Assembly: GCF_014084125.1 (NCBI RefSeq)
Contig: NZ_CP048405.1
Coordinates: 2,480,001-2,544,000, forward strand
Direction of reading: 5' to 3'
DNA: 64,000 nucleotides
Source of the DNA: Streptacidiphilus sp. PB12-B1b
Lineage (GTDB): Bacteria > Actinomycetota > Actinomycetes > Streptomycetales > Streptomycetaceae
Numbering within the stretch: position 1 is the first letter of the stretch; each line of letters begins with the position of its first letter. The translations under genes were made by a program, and so were the position numbers. Positions 38,755 through 47,002 of this stretch are shown piece by piece. Below the pieces are notes generated by a model. It worked only from the letters and a program-made list of their open reading frames with translations, ran no database searches and was not told the origin of the DNA.

Positions 38755-39938
38755 TCACGGTCCACCAGAACCGCGGTGCCCTGGCCGACGCCCACGCACA
38801 TGGTGGCCAGGCCGTGCCGGACGCCGGTGCGGCCCATCCGGTGCAGCAGTGTGGTGAGGATGCGCGCGCCGGAGCCGCCGAGCGGGTGGCCCAGCGCGAT
38901 GGCGCCGCCCTGCGGGTTGACCAGCTCCGGGTCCACCCCCAACTGCCGTACGCAGGCCAGGGCCTGGGCGGCGAAGGCCTCGTTGAACTCGGCGGTGCCG
39001 AGGTCGTCCACGCTGCGCCCGGTGCGGTCCAGCACCCGGCGTACGGCCGGCACCGGGCCCATGCCCATGACGTCCGGGTCGACCCCGGCGCTGGCACCCG
39101 CCACATAGCGGCCCAGCGGCTCCAGGCCGAGGTCGGCCAGGGCCTCCTCGCTGACCAGCAACAGGCCGGCCGCGCCGTCGTTCATCGGCGAGGAGTTGCC
39201 CGCGGTGACGGTGCCGCCCTTGCGGAAGACCGGCTTGAGCGTGGCCAGCTTCTCCAGCGTGGTGTCCGGGCGGATCGACTCGTCCTCGCTGACGACGGAG
39301 CCGTCGGCCAGGGTCACCGGGACGATCTCGGCGTCGAACAGGCCGTCCTTGCGGGCGTCGGCCGCCCGCTGGTGGCTGCGCAGGGCGAAGGCGTCCTGCT
39401 GCTCGCGGGTGATGTTGTGGCGGACGGCGACCTCCTCGGCGGTCTCGCCCATGGAGAGCACGCCGTGCAGCTCGCGCATCCGGGGGTTGGTCATCCGCCA
39501 GCCGAGTTTGGTGTCGAAGATCTCCGCGCCCAGCGGCAGCGCCTGTTCGGCGCGGGGCAGCACGAAGGGGGCGCGGCTCATCGACTCGGAGCCGCCGGCC
39601 AGGACCACCTCGGCCTCGCCGGCGGCGATGGTGCGGGCGGCGGCGGTGACCGCCTCCATGCCGGAGGCGCAGAGCCGGTTCAGGGTGGCGCCGGGCACGC
39701 TGTCCGGGATGCCCGCCAGCAGCACGGCCATGCGCGCGACGTTGCGGTTGTCCTCCCCGGCCTGGTTGGCGGCGCCCCAGTAGACGTCGTCGATCCTGGC
39801 CGGGTCCAGGGCCGGGACGCTGTCCAGCACGGCCCGGACCGCGGCGGCGGCGAGGTCGTCCGGGCGGACGGTGGACAGGGCTCCGCGCAGGCGGCCGACG
39901 GGGGTGCGCCGGGCGGCGGCGAAGTAGACGGGGCGCAT
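38751..39938 (-). CDS. fadA: Acetyl-CoA C-acyltransferase (thiolase)
   Basis: It cleaves 3-oxoacyl-CoA with CoA or runs in reverse. The 395-residue protein has the acylated Cys in NRLCASGMEAV near residue 90, NEAFAAQAL, the His in GGAIALGHPLG near 350 and the second Cys in MCVGVGQGTA near 382. It lies between an acyl-CoA dehydrogenase gene (55 nt upstream) and fabG (66 nt downstream), so the three are probably one operon. Confidence 0.94.
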   Translation of the reverse strand: MRPVYFAAARRTPVGRLRGALSTVRPDDLAAAAVRAVLDSVPALDPARIDDVYWGAANQAGEDNRNVARMAVLLAGIPDSVPGATLNRLCASGMEAVTAAARTIAAGEAEVVLAGGSESMSRAPFVLPRAEQALPLGAEIFDTKLGWRMTNPRMRELHGVLSMGETAEEVAVRHNITREQQDAFALRSHQRAADARKDGLFDAEIVPVTLADGSVVSEDESIRPDTTLEKLATLKPVFRKGGTVTAGNSSPMNDGAAGLLLVSEEALADLGLEPLGRYVAGASAGVDPDVMGMGPVPAVRRVLDRTGRSVDDLGTAEFNEAFAAQALACVRQLGVDPELVNPQGGAIALGHPLGGSGARILTTLLHRMGRTGVRHGLATMCVGVGQGTAVLVDRD

Positions 39939-39993
39939 CGTTGGGCTCCTTCGGGTGGGCGGGGGCGTGCGGCGGTACCGGCGGGCGAGCGGG

Positions 39994-41157
39994 TCAGAAG
40001 GCGTTGACGCCGGTCAGGGCCCGGCCGATGAGCAGCTTCTGGATCTGGCTGGTGCCCTCGTACAGGGTCATCACCCGGGCGTCGCGGACATACTTGCCGA
40101 CCGGGTACTCGTCGATGAAGCCGTAGCCGCCGAAGACCTGCAACGCGGTGTTGGACGCCTTGACGGCCGCCTCGGAGGCGTAGAGCTTGGCGACGGAGGA
40201 CTCGGTGGCGAACGGCTGCCCGCGCTCGATCAGGTCGGCGACCCGCCAGACCAGCAGCCGGGCAGCGTCCAGCTCGACCTTGATGTCGGCGATCATCTCC
40301 TGCACCAGTTGGTGCGAGGCGATCGGTCGGCCGAACTGCTCGCGCTGGACGGAGTAGGCGACGGCCGCGTCCAGCGACGCCTGGATGATGCCGACGCAGC
40401 CCGCCGCCACCGACATCCGACCCTTGGCCAGCGCGGACATGGCGACGCCGAAGCCCTTGCCCTCCGCGCCGAGCATGGCCGCGTGCGGCACCCGGACGCC
40501 GTCGAAGGCCAGCTCGGCGGTGGGCTGGCCGCGCAGGCCCAGCTTGCCGTGGACGGTGGTGCGGGTCAGGCCGGGGGAGTCGGTGGGCACCAGGAAGGCG
40601 CTGACGCCCTTGTGTCCGGCCCGCTCCGGGTCGTCGCCGCCGGTGCGGGCGAAGACCAGGGCGACCTCGGCCCAGGTGCCGTTGGTGATGAACATCTTGG
40701 CGCCGTCGATGATCCAGTCGTCGCCGTCGCGGACGGCCCGGGTGCGCAGGTTGCCCGCGTCGGAGCCGGTGCCGGGCTCGGTCAGGGCGAAGCAGCCGAG
40801 GGCGTCGCCGGAGGTGAGGCGGGGCAGCCAGTGCTGCTTCTGCTGCTCGGTGCCGTGGTGCGCGATCGACTTGGCGACCAGGCCGAGCGAGACCGACAGC
40901 AGGCCGCGCACGGAGGAGTCGCCGCGCCCCAGCTCCTCGGTGACCAGCACGTACGAGAGGTGGTCGCCGCCGGAGCCGCCGTACTCCTCGGGGATGGTCA
41001 GCCCCAGGAAGCCGAGCGCGCCGAGCTTCTTCACGATTCCCCGGTCGACCTCCTCGGCCCGGTCCCAGGCGGCGGCGTTGGGTACGATCTCGCGGTCGAC
41101 GAAGTCGGCGGCCAACCGGCGTACGGCGGCCTGCTCCTCGCCCAGCTCCAGGTTCAC
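39994..41157 (-). CDS. Acyl-CoA dehydrogenase
   Basis: The 387-residue flavoprotein has LTEPGTGSDAGNLRTRA, KMFITNG, QREQFGRPI, and QVFGGYGFIDEYPVGKYVRD followed by YEGTSQIQKLLIGR. It is the first gene of the dehydrogenase-thiolase-FabG set and closest to medium/short-chain acyl-CoA dehydrogenases by overall pattern. The GTG at 41157 has GAGGAG just upstream. It is divergent from a TetR gene that probably controls it. Confidence 0.94.
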   Translation of the reverse strand: MNLELGEEQAAVRRLAADFVDREIVPNAAAWDRAEEVDRGIVKKLGALGFLGLTIPEEYGGSGGDHLSYVLVTEELGRGDSSVRGLLSVSLGLVAKSIAHHGTEQQKQHWLPRLTSGDALGCFALTEPGTGSDAGNLRTRAVRDGDDWIIDGAKMFITNGTWAEVALVFARTGGDDPERAGHKGVSAFLVPTDSPGLTRTTVHGKLGLRGQPTAELAFDGVRVPHAAMLGAEGKGFGVAMSALAKGRMSVAAGCVGIIQASLDAAVAYSVQREQFGRPIASHQLVQEMIADIKVELDAARLLVWRVADLIERGQPFATESSVAKLYASEAAVKASNTALQVFGGYGFIDEYPVGKYVRDARVMTLYEGTSQIQKLLIGRALTGVNAF

Positions 41158-41231
41158 GGTGCTCCTCGGCGGTGTCGGTGACCAGCGGCGCTCGCGGTCG
41201 CGGGGGTGGTGGGGAGGGCCGCCACCCCGAT

Positions 41232-41250
41232 AAACTAGCGGTGCAAGTTT
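41232..41250. promoter_or_regulatory. Possible TetR operator in the dehydrogenase/TetR gap
   Basis: AAACT and AGTTT are inverse complements around AGCGGTGCA. The dyad lies in the least GC-rich part of the divergent promoter region. Arms are short, so this is a weak call. Confidence 0.35.
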
Positions 41251-41333
41251 TTGGACTCTAACCCCTTGCTGCGGGCCGAGGGAAGCGGGTGTCCACTGAC
41301 AAACCCTGCCGAACCGCCGAACGAGGAGGTGCC

Positions 41334-41996
41334 GTGGCCCGGCCGCGCAACCCACTGCTGAGCCGTGAGCGCATCGTCTCCGCGGCGCTGGACCTGGTCG
41401 ACGCCGAGGGCCTGGCCGCGCTCTCCACCCGCCGCCTCGCCGCCGGTCTGGGCGTCAGCGGCCCCTCGCTGTACAACCACTTCGCCACCAAGGACGCCCT
41501 GCTGGACGCGGTGGTGGACCATGTCGTCGGCGAGGTGGACCTGTCCATGTGGCAGGGCCCTGGCGTCCCGGAGGCAACGGGCTGGAGCGGCGCGCTGCTG
41601 GCCTGGGCCCGCTCGTACCGGGCGGCGCTGGTCGCGCACCCCAACCTGGTGCCGGTGCTGGCCCAGGGGCCGGGCCGGCGCGCCAACGCGCTCCGGCTGG
41701 CCGACGCGGTCTTCGGCGGCCTGGTCGACGCCGGGTGGCCCAAGGCCGACGCCACCAGGATCGGCGCGCTCATGCGCTACTTCGTGTTCGGTTCTGCGCT
41801 GGGCTCGTTCGCGGCCGGGTTCGTCGACGACCGGCAGCTCTACTCCGAGGGTTACCCGCACCTCGGCGAGGCCCACCTGCTGGCCGAGCGCCAACGGCAG
41901 GTGGACGAGGGCGCGTTCGAGGCCGGACTGTCCGCGCTGGTCGAGGGTCTGACGCTGCAGTACGCCCGGCTGGGCGCGCCCGGCCGCAACGGCTGA
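41334..41996 (+). CDS. TetR-family regulator
   Basis: The 220-residue protein has the helix-turn-helix LSTRRLAAGLGVSGPSLYNH near residues 30-50 and a helical C-terminal domain of the TetR_C type with YFVFGSALGSFAAGF. It is divergent from the beta-oxidation set. The GTG at 41334 has GAGGAGG 5 nt upstream; a GTG at 41289 in frame would add 15 residues. The effector is unknown but is likely an acyl-CoA by neighbourhood. Confidence 0.88.
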   Translation: MARPRNPLLSRERIVSAALDLVDAEGLAALSTRRLAAGLGVSGPSLYNHFATKDALLDAVVDHVVGEVDLSMWQGPGVPEATGWSGALLAWARSYRAALVAHPNLVPVLAQGPGRRANALRLADAVFGGLVDAGWPKADATRIGALMRYFVFGSALGSFAAGFVDDRQLYSEGYPHLGEAHLLAERQRQVDEGAFEAGLSALVEGLTLQYARLGAPGRNG

Positions 41997-42147
41997 GCCG
42001 GTTCCCCCGGCCGCCGTACGGGCAGGCAGCGGCGGGCCGGACCACGCGGACCAGCCGGACCGCTCGGGTCACGGGTGACACGGGCGACACGGGCGATCGG
42101 GAATCAACACTCTCCAACACCGCCTTGGGCTTTTCTTGTGAGAAACC

Positions 42148-42176
42148 TTGACAGCCCTCCCTGCTGTTGGTGATAT
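42148..42176 (+). promoter_or_regulatory. Promoter of the sugar ABC transporter operon
   Basis: TTGACA (42148-42153) is a perfect -35 hexamer; TGATAT (42171-42176) lies at the ideal 17-nt spacing as a weaker -10. The substrate-binding-protein gene starts 52 nt on. Confidence 0.6.
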
Positions 42177-42178
42177 CT

Positions 42179-42192
42179 GAACGCTCACGTTC
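42179..42192. promoter_or_regulatory. Palindromic operator at the ABC transporter start site
   Basis: GAACG-CTCA-CGTTC is a perfect dyad centred at the expected transcription start, as expected for a repressor site of a sugar operon (LacI or DeoR type). Confidence 0.5.
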
Positions 42193-42227
42193 GTTTGTGT
42201 TTTCATTCGCGCCCCTGGGGAGGGGTT

Positions 42228-43598
42228 ATGGTGCAACGCTCAAACAGCAGCAACCAGCCGACTGGTACACGTCCGACAGGGTTATTCCCCGCCGCAGGCC
42301 GACCGTTCAGCCGCCGCTCCGTCGTCCGCGGCGCGCTCATGGGCGCGGGAGCGCTCGCCGTCCCGTCCCTGCTCACCGCCTGCGGCAAGGGGACGTCCAG
42401 CGCCGGCGGGGGCGGCAGCAACAGCAAGGTGGTGACCTACGGCTCCAATGCGGCCGTCCCGCAGCCCAAGGGCGCCTACGAGACGCTGTTCGCGCAGGCC
42501 CAGAAGGTCACCGGCTACACCGTGGACGTCAACTGGGTGGACCACAACACCTTCCAGCAGAACATCACCACCTACCTGCAGGGCAATCCGCAGGACGCGT
42601 TCGACTGGTTCGCCGGCGAGCGGATGCAGTTCTTCGCCGCCCAGGGCCTCTGCGACCAGATCGACGACGTCTGGGCGAAGATCGGCGGCAACTACACCGA
42701 CGCCATGAAGGCCCAGAGCAAGGGCAGCGACGGGCACTACTACTTCGTCCCGTTCGACTACTACCCGTGGGCCGTGTACTACAGCAAGAGCCTGTGGGCG
42801 GCCAAGGGCTACACCGCGCCCACCACCTGGGACGAATTCATCACGCTGGCTGCCAAGATGAAGACCGACGGGCTGATCCCGCTGGCCTTCACCGACAAGG
42901 ACGGCTGGCCCGCGATGGGCACCTTCGACTACCTGAACATGCGCATCAACGGCTACGACTTCCACATCGACCTGATGCGCAACGGCACCAGCTGGAACAC
43001 CCCGCAGGTCAAGGCCGTCTTCGACCAGTGGAAGCAGCTCATCCCCTACTACTCGCCGGGCTTCCTGGGCCTGACCTGGCAGGAGGGCGCCACCCAACTG
43101 CTGAACAAGCAGGCCGGGATGATGGTGCTCGGCCTCGACCAGATCGGCACCATCTTCACCGGCGCCAAGGCCGACGACCTGGGCTTCTTCGCCTTCCCGG
43201 AGATCAACCCGGCCTACGGCCAGGACTCGGTCGAGGCGCCCATCGACGGCATGATGCTGTCCAAGTCGCCGAAGAACCGGGCCGGCGCGGTCGCCCTGCT
43301 GGAGTACCTGGGCACCGCCCCCGCGCAGCAGCTGTGGCTGGCCGCCGACCCGGCCGACATCGCCACCGCCAACGGCGTGGACACCTCCAAGTACACCCAG
43401 CCGCAGACCGACTCCGTGACGCTCATTCAGAAAGCCTCACACATCTCGCAGTTCATGGACCGCGACACCCGCCCCGACTTCGCCGACCCGGTGATGCTCC
43501 CGGCGATCCAGCAGTTCCTGGACAACCCGGGGAACATCGGCAGCATCCTCTCCAACATCGACAAGCAGGCCAAGTCGATCTGGGCCAGCAACGGCTGA
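42228..43598 (+). CDS. Sugar ABC transporter substrate-binding lipoprotein
   Basis: The 456-residue protein has a twin-arginine signal (FSRRSVVRGALMGAGALAVP) ending in the lipobox LTACG, so it is a membrane-anchored lipoprotein exported by Tat. The mature part is a type-1 extracellular solute-binding protein (FDWFAGERMQFFAAQG, PFDYYPWAVYYSKSLW, TWDEFITLAAKMK). The sugar is unknown; the family includes galactose and maltose-type binders. GGGAGGGG precedes the ATG at 42228. It is the first gene of a three-gene importer operon without its own ATPase, as is usual when a shared ATPase (MsiK) serves. Confidence 0.92.
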   Translation: MVQRSNSSNQPTGTRPTGLFPAAGRPFSRRSVVRGALMGAGALAVPSLLTACGKGTSSAGGGGSNSKVVTYGSNAAVPQPKGAYETLFAQAQKVTGYTVDVNWVDHNTFQQNITTYLQGNPQDAFDWFAGERMQFFAAQGLCDQIDDVWAKIGGNYTDAMKAQSKGSDGHYYFVPFDYYPWAVYYSKSLWAAKGYTAPTTWDEFITLAAKMKTDGLIPLAFTDKDGWPAMGTFDYLNMRINGYDFHIDLMRNGTSWNTPQVKAVFDQWKQLIPYYSPGFLGLTWQEGATQLLNKQAGMMVLGLDQIGTIFTGAKADDLGFFAFPEINPAYGQDSVEAPIDGMMLSKSPKNRAGAVALLEYLGTAPAQQLWLAADPADIATANGVDTSKYTQPQTDSVTLIQKASHISQFMDRDTRPDFADPVMLPAIQQFLDNPGNIGSILSNIDKQAKSIWASNG

Positions 43599-43612
43599 CG
43601 CACACCGCTCGA

Positions 43613-43627
43613 TTGACGGTACGTCAG
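43613..43627 (+). promoter_or_regulatory. TTGACG-N3-CGTCAG motif, copy 2
   Basis: TTGACG-GTA-CGTCAG lies 14 nt after the stop of the substrate-binding-protein gene and 73 nt before the first permease gene. Confidence 0.55.
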
Positions 43628-43631
43628 AATC

Positions 43632-43659
43632 CGGCGGGCGCCGCCCCCGGCGCCCGCCG
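43632..43659 (+). terminator. Intercistronic hairpin after the binding-protein gene
   Basis: An 11-bp perfect stem (43632-43642 with 43649-43659) and a GCCCCC loop lie between the binding-protein and permease genes. Such hairpins partly stop or protect transcripts so the binding protein is made in excess. Confidence 0.6.
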
Positions 43660-43700
43660 CGGGTCCTTCTCCAGCGGGAGCGCACTGTAATGAGGTTCGC

Positions 43701-44666
43701 ATGACCGTAACGGACGCCGCCCCCCGGCGGCGCACCCGGCCGACCACCCGCAGGGCCACCGGACGGCCCACCCGGCGCCGACGCCTGTCCCGCGCCGACC
43801 GGGTGGTCCTGACGCTGATGGCGGGGGTGCCGCTGCTGCTCACCCTCTCCTTCGTCTGGGTTCCGGCCCTGCTGTCGATCGTCCTGTCCTTCTCCAGCTG
43901 GCCGGGCATCGGCGGGGTCTCGTCCATCAAGTGGGTCGGCCTGCAGAACTACCACAACATCTTCACCATCTACCCGGAGTTCTATCCGGCGCTCCAGCAC
44001 AACCTGATCTGGCTGCTGGTCTTCTTCTGCCTGCCCGCCCCGGCCGGCCTCTTCCTGGCCGTGCAACTCGACAAGCAGATCCGCTTCTCCCGGGTCTACC
44101 AGAGCGTGCTCTTCCTGCCGGTGGTGCTCTCGCTCGCCCTGATCGGGTTCATGACCGAGCTGATCTTCTCGCCCACCCAGGGCCTGCTCAACAACCTCAC
44201 CGGGCACGCCGCCCAGAACGACATGATCGACTGGCTGGGCAACCCGCACCTCAACATCTGGGCGGTGCTGCTGATGGCCTGCTGGCGGCAGACCGGCTAC
44301 GTCATGATCATGTACCTGGCCGGGCTGAAAAGCGTGGACCCCTCGATGAAGGAGGCCGCCGCGCTGGACGGCGCGGGCCAGTGGCAGACCTTCCGGCACG
44401 TGGTCTGGCCCGCCCTGCGGCCCATCAACGTCGTCGTCCTGGTCATCACCGTCATCGAGTCGCTGCGCGCCTTCGACATCGTCTACGTCATCAACCAGGG
44501 CACCGACGGGCTGGAGCTGCTGTCGGTGCTGGTCACCGACAACATCATCGGCGAGGCCAGCCGCATCGGCTTCGGCTCGGCGCTGGCCACCATCCTGCTG
44601 CTCATCTCGATGGCCTTCATCGTGCCCTACCTGATCACCATCTTCCGGAAGGACGGAGAGGAATGA
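43701..44666 (+). CDS. Sugar ABC transporter permease (MalF-like)
   Basis: The 321-residue protein has a very basic N-terminus of 34 residues, about six membrane helices and the EAA loop EAAALDGAGQWQTFRHVVWP that contacts the ATPase. It forms the channel with the next permease and receives sugar from the upstream binding lipoprotein. Its TGA overlaps the ATG of the next gene. Confidence 0.93.
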   Translation: MTVTDAAPRRRTRPTTRRATGRPTRRRRLSRADRVVLTLMAGVPLLLTLSFVWVPALLSIVLSFSSWPGIGGVSSIKWVGLQNYHNIFTIYPEFYPALQHNLIWLLVFFCLPAPAGLFLAVQLDKQIRFSRVYQSVLFLPVVLSLALIGFMTELIFSPTQGLLNNLTGHAAQNDMIDWLGNPHLNIWAVLLMACWRQTGYVMIMYLAGLKSVDPSMKEAAALDGAGQWQTFRHVVWPALRPINVVVLVITVIESLRAFDIVYVINQGTDGLELLSVLVTDNIIGEASRIGFGSALATILLLISMAFIVPYLITIFRKDGEE

Positions 44667-45580
44667 GCGCGACAACCGCCGTACCCCCGACGGCTGCCGC
44701 CCCGGCCGGGCCCACGCCGCGCCGCCCGCTCCGGATCGGCCGCCTCGGCCTGCACCTCTTCCTGGTCGGCACCTCGGTCATCTGGCTGGCCCCGCTGCTG
44801 TACGCCTTCTACACCGCGCTGCGGCCCTACACCGACACCGAGAAGTACGGCTACGTCTCCGTCGGCGGCCACTACGGCTTCGGCAACTTCACCGCCGCCT
44901 GGAGCCAGGCCGACCTGCCGCTGTACTTCTGGAACTCCGTGCTCATCACCGTCCCGGCGCTGGTGCTGACGCTGTTCCTGGCCAGCATGGTCGCCTTCGT
45001 GGTCTCCCGCTACCGGTTCCGGATCAATGTGGCGCTGCTGATGGTCTTCACCGCCGGGAACCTGCTGCCGCAGCAGGCCATCATCACCCCGCTCTACAAG
45101 ATCTACCAGCTGATCCCGCTGCCGCTGTGGCTCTCCGACTCCGGCAAGATGGACGACTCCTACCTCGGCCTGATCCTCATCCACGTGGCCTTCCAGACCG
45201 GCTTCTGCGCCTTCGTCCTGGCCAACTACATGCGCACCATCCCCACCGAACTCGGCGAGGCCGCCGTGGTCGACGGCGCCTCGGCCTGGCGCCAGTACTG
45301 GCAGATCATCCTGCCGCTGTGCCGCCCGGTGCTCGCGGCGCTGGCCACCCTGGAGTTCACCTGGATCTACAACGACTTCTTCTGGGCCACCGTCCTCATG
45401 CAGACCGGCGACAAACGCCCGATCACCGCCGCCCTCAACAACCTCGCCGGCCAGTTCTTCGTCAACAACAACCTCATCTCCGCCGCCGCCCTGATCGTCG
45501 CCGTCCCCACCCTGATCGTCTTCTTCCTCCTGCAGAAGCAGTTCGTCTCCGGGCTGACGCTGGGCGCCAACAAGGGCTGA
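44663..45580 (+). CDS. Sugar ABC transporter permease (MalG-like)
   Basis: The 305-residue protein has six membrane helices and the EAA loop GEAAVVDGASAWRQYWQIIL. Its ATG overlaps the stop of the first permease as ATGA, with GGAGAGG upstream. A TTGACG-N3-CGTCAG motif in minus orientation overlaps its stop codon. It ends the importer operon. Confidence 0.93.
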   Translation: MSATTAVPPTAAAPAGPTPRRPLRIGRLGLHLFLVGTSVIWLAPLLYAFYTALRPYTDTEKYGYVSVGGHYGFGNFTAAWSQADLPLYFWNSVLITVPALVLTLFLASMVAFVVSRYRFRINVALLMVFTAGNLLPQQAIITPLYKIYQLIPLPLWLSDSGKMDDSYLGLILIHVAFQTGFCAFVLANYMRTIPTELGEAAVVDGASAWRQYWQIILPLCRPVLAALATLEFTWIYNDFFWATVLMQTGDKRPITAALNNLAGQFFVNNNLISAAALIVAVPTLIVFFLLQKQFVSGLTLGANKG

Positions 45581-45591
45581 CGACGCGTCAA
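45577..45591 (-). promoter_or_regulatory. TTGACG-N3-CGTCAG motif, copy 3 (minus orientation)
   Basis: CTGACG-ACG-CGTCAA on the plus strand reads TTGACG-CGT-CGTCAG on the minus strand. It overlaps the stop codon of the second permease gene and lies 6 nt from the end of the NOS gene. Confidence 0.55.
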
Positions 45592-45596
45592 TCCGC

Positions 45597-46874
45597 TCAG
45601 AGAGCAGGCCCCCAGGGGTCGGTCGGGGAGCGGCGGAGGTAGGCGGGGCGGGCTTTGGGGTCCGGGGGGTCGAAGGTGCGGTGGAAGACGGCCGTTGCCG
45701 AGCCGGAGAGCGGGGGGACGATCCAGCTCCACTCGGAGGGGACGGGGCGGCCGTGCCGCCGCTCGCGTTCGATGTGCGCCAGGAAGCGCACCGACTCGGT
45801 GTGGTGGTCCGAGATGGTCACCCCGGCGTCCTGGTAGGAGTGCAGCACCGCCAGGTTGAGCTCCACCAGGGCGCGGTCCCGCCACAGCTTGCGCGGGCTG
45901 GAGGTGTCCAGCTCGAAGAGTTCGGCCACGGCCGGCAGCAGGTCGTAGCGGTCCACGTCGCCGAGGTCGCGCGAGCCGATCTCGGTGCCCATGTACCAGC
46001 CGTTGAAGGGGGCGGCCGGGTAGCTGATCCCGCCGATCTCCAGGGTCATGTCCGACACCGCCGGGACGGCGTACCAGCGCAGGCCGAGGTCGGCGAAGCC
46101 CGCGTGGTGCGGGTGGCTGAGCGGGACTTCGAGCACTGCGTCCGGCGGCAGGTCGTAGTGCTCGGGGCGGCGGTACGGCGCGGCCTGCACCAGCAGCGGC
46201 ATCAGGTCGAACGGCTCCTTGCCGCCCTGCCAGCCCAGGTCGCGGGCCCGGGCCAGCAGCCGGGCGCTGTCCGGGTCGTCGGTGTAGTGGACCAGTTGCG
46301 GGCTGAGGATGCGGGCCGCCGGACGGCCCGGCCGGTCCGGGGCGAAGACGCTGACGACGGGCCTGATCCGGCCCTTGTTGGTGGCCAGCCGCAGATGCTC
46401 GCTGCACTGCTCGGCGATGTCGTCGGGGTGCCGGGCCCAGCGCAGGTCGCGCACGGTCAGGCTGTGCCAGTAGAGCCGTCCGATGCAGCGCGCGGAGTTG
46501 CGCCAGGCGACGCGGGCGCCGAAGGTCAGCTCCTCCGGGGTGTGCTCGTAGCTGCCGTGGGCGGAGACGGCGGCCCTGACCTCGCGCAGCCGGGCCTCGA
46601 CGCCGTCCGGGTAGCCGGTCTCGCCGTTCACCGGGCCCTCGCGGTCGAAGTGGCGGACGAACTCCTCGGCGGCTGCCAGCACCGCCTCGGCCGAGGAGTC
46701 ACCGGCTCCCGCCGCCGTCGGTACCGGTTTGTGCGCGACCCCGCCACCGGTGTCCGCCCCGACCGCCACGCCCGCCCCGACCGTCCCGGCCGCCTCGGCC
46801 GCAGGCACGGGTCTCGGCCCGGAGCCGGACGCGGCGGGACGCCGCCGCTTGAAAACGGTTCGCTGGAACAGCAC
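45597..46874 (-). CDS. nos: Nitric oxide synthase, oxygenase-domain type
   Basis: The 425-residue protein makes nitric oxide and citrulline from arginine. The proximal heme Cys is in AWRNSARCIGRLYW near residue 130; substrate and pterin regions appear as MTLEIGGISYPAAPFNGWYM and TEIGSRDLGD. It lacks a reductase domain, as bacterial NOS proteins do, and needs partner reductases. An N-terminal Gly/Ala/Pro-rich extension of about 60 residues distinguishes it from the Bacillus enzyme. The GTG at 46874 follows GAGGAA; a GTG at 46925 is an alternative. It is divergent from an AfsR-like regulator gene. Confidence 0.94.
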   Translation of the reverse strand: MLFQRTVFKRRRPAASGSGPRPVPAAEAAGTVGAGVAVGADTGGGVAHKPVPTAAGAGDSSAEAVLAAAEEFVRHFDREGPVNGETGYPDGVEARLREVRAAVSAHGSYEHTPEELTFGARVAWRNSARCIGRLYWHSLTVRDLRWARHPDDIAEQCSEHLRLATNKGRIRPVVSVFAPDRPGRPAARILSPQLVHYTDDPDSARLLARARDLGWQGGKEPFDLMPLLVQAAPYRRPEHYDLPPDAVLEVPLSHPHHAGFADLGLRWYAVPAVSDMTLEIGGISYPAAPFNGWYMGTEIGSRDLGDVDRYDLLPAVAELFELDTSSPRKLWRDRALVELNLAVLHSYQDAGVTISDHHTESVRFLAHIERERRHGRPVPSEWSWIVPPLSGSATAVFHRTFDPPDPKARPAYLRRSPTDPWGPAL

Positions 46875-47002
46875 GATGGATTCCTCCCCGCCCCATGGAT
46901 ACCGCACGTGTTCGGACGGGCGCACAGAGTACGGGAATCTCTGTGCGGGGCAGGAACGGAACAGCTATGCTGCGTCCCCCGGCGGGGTGGGATGATCGCA
47001 GG

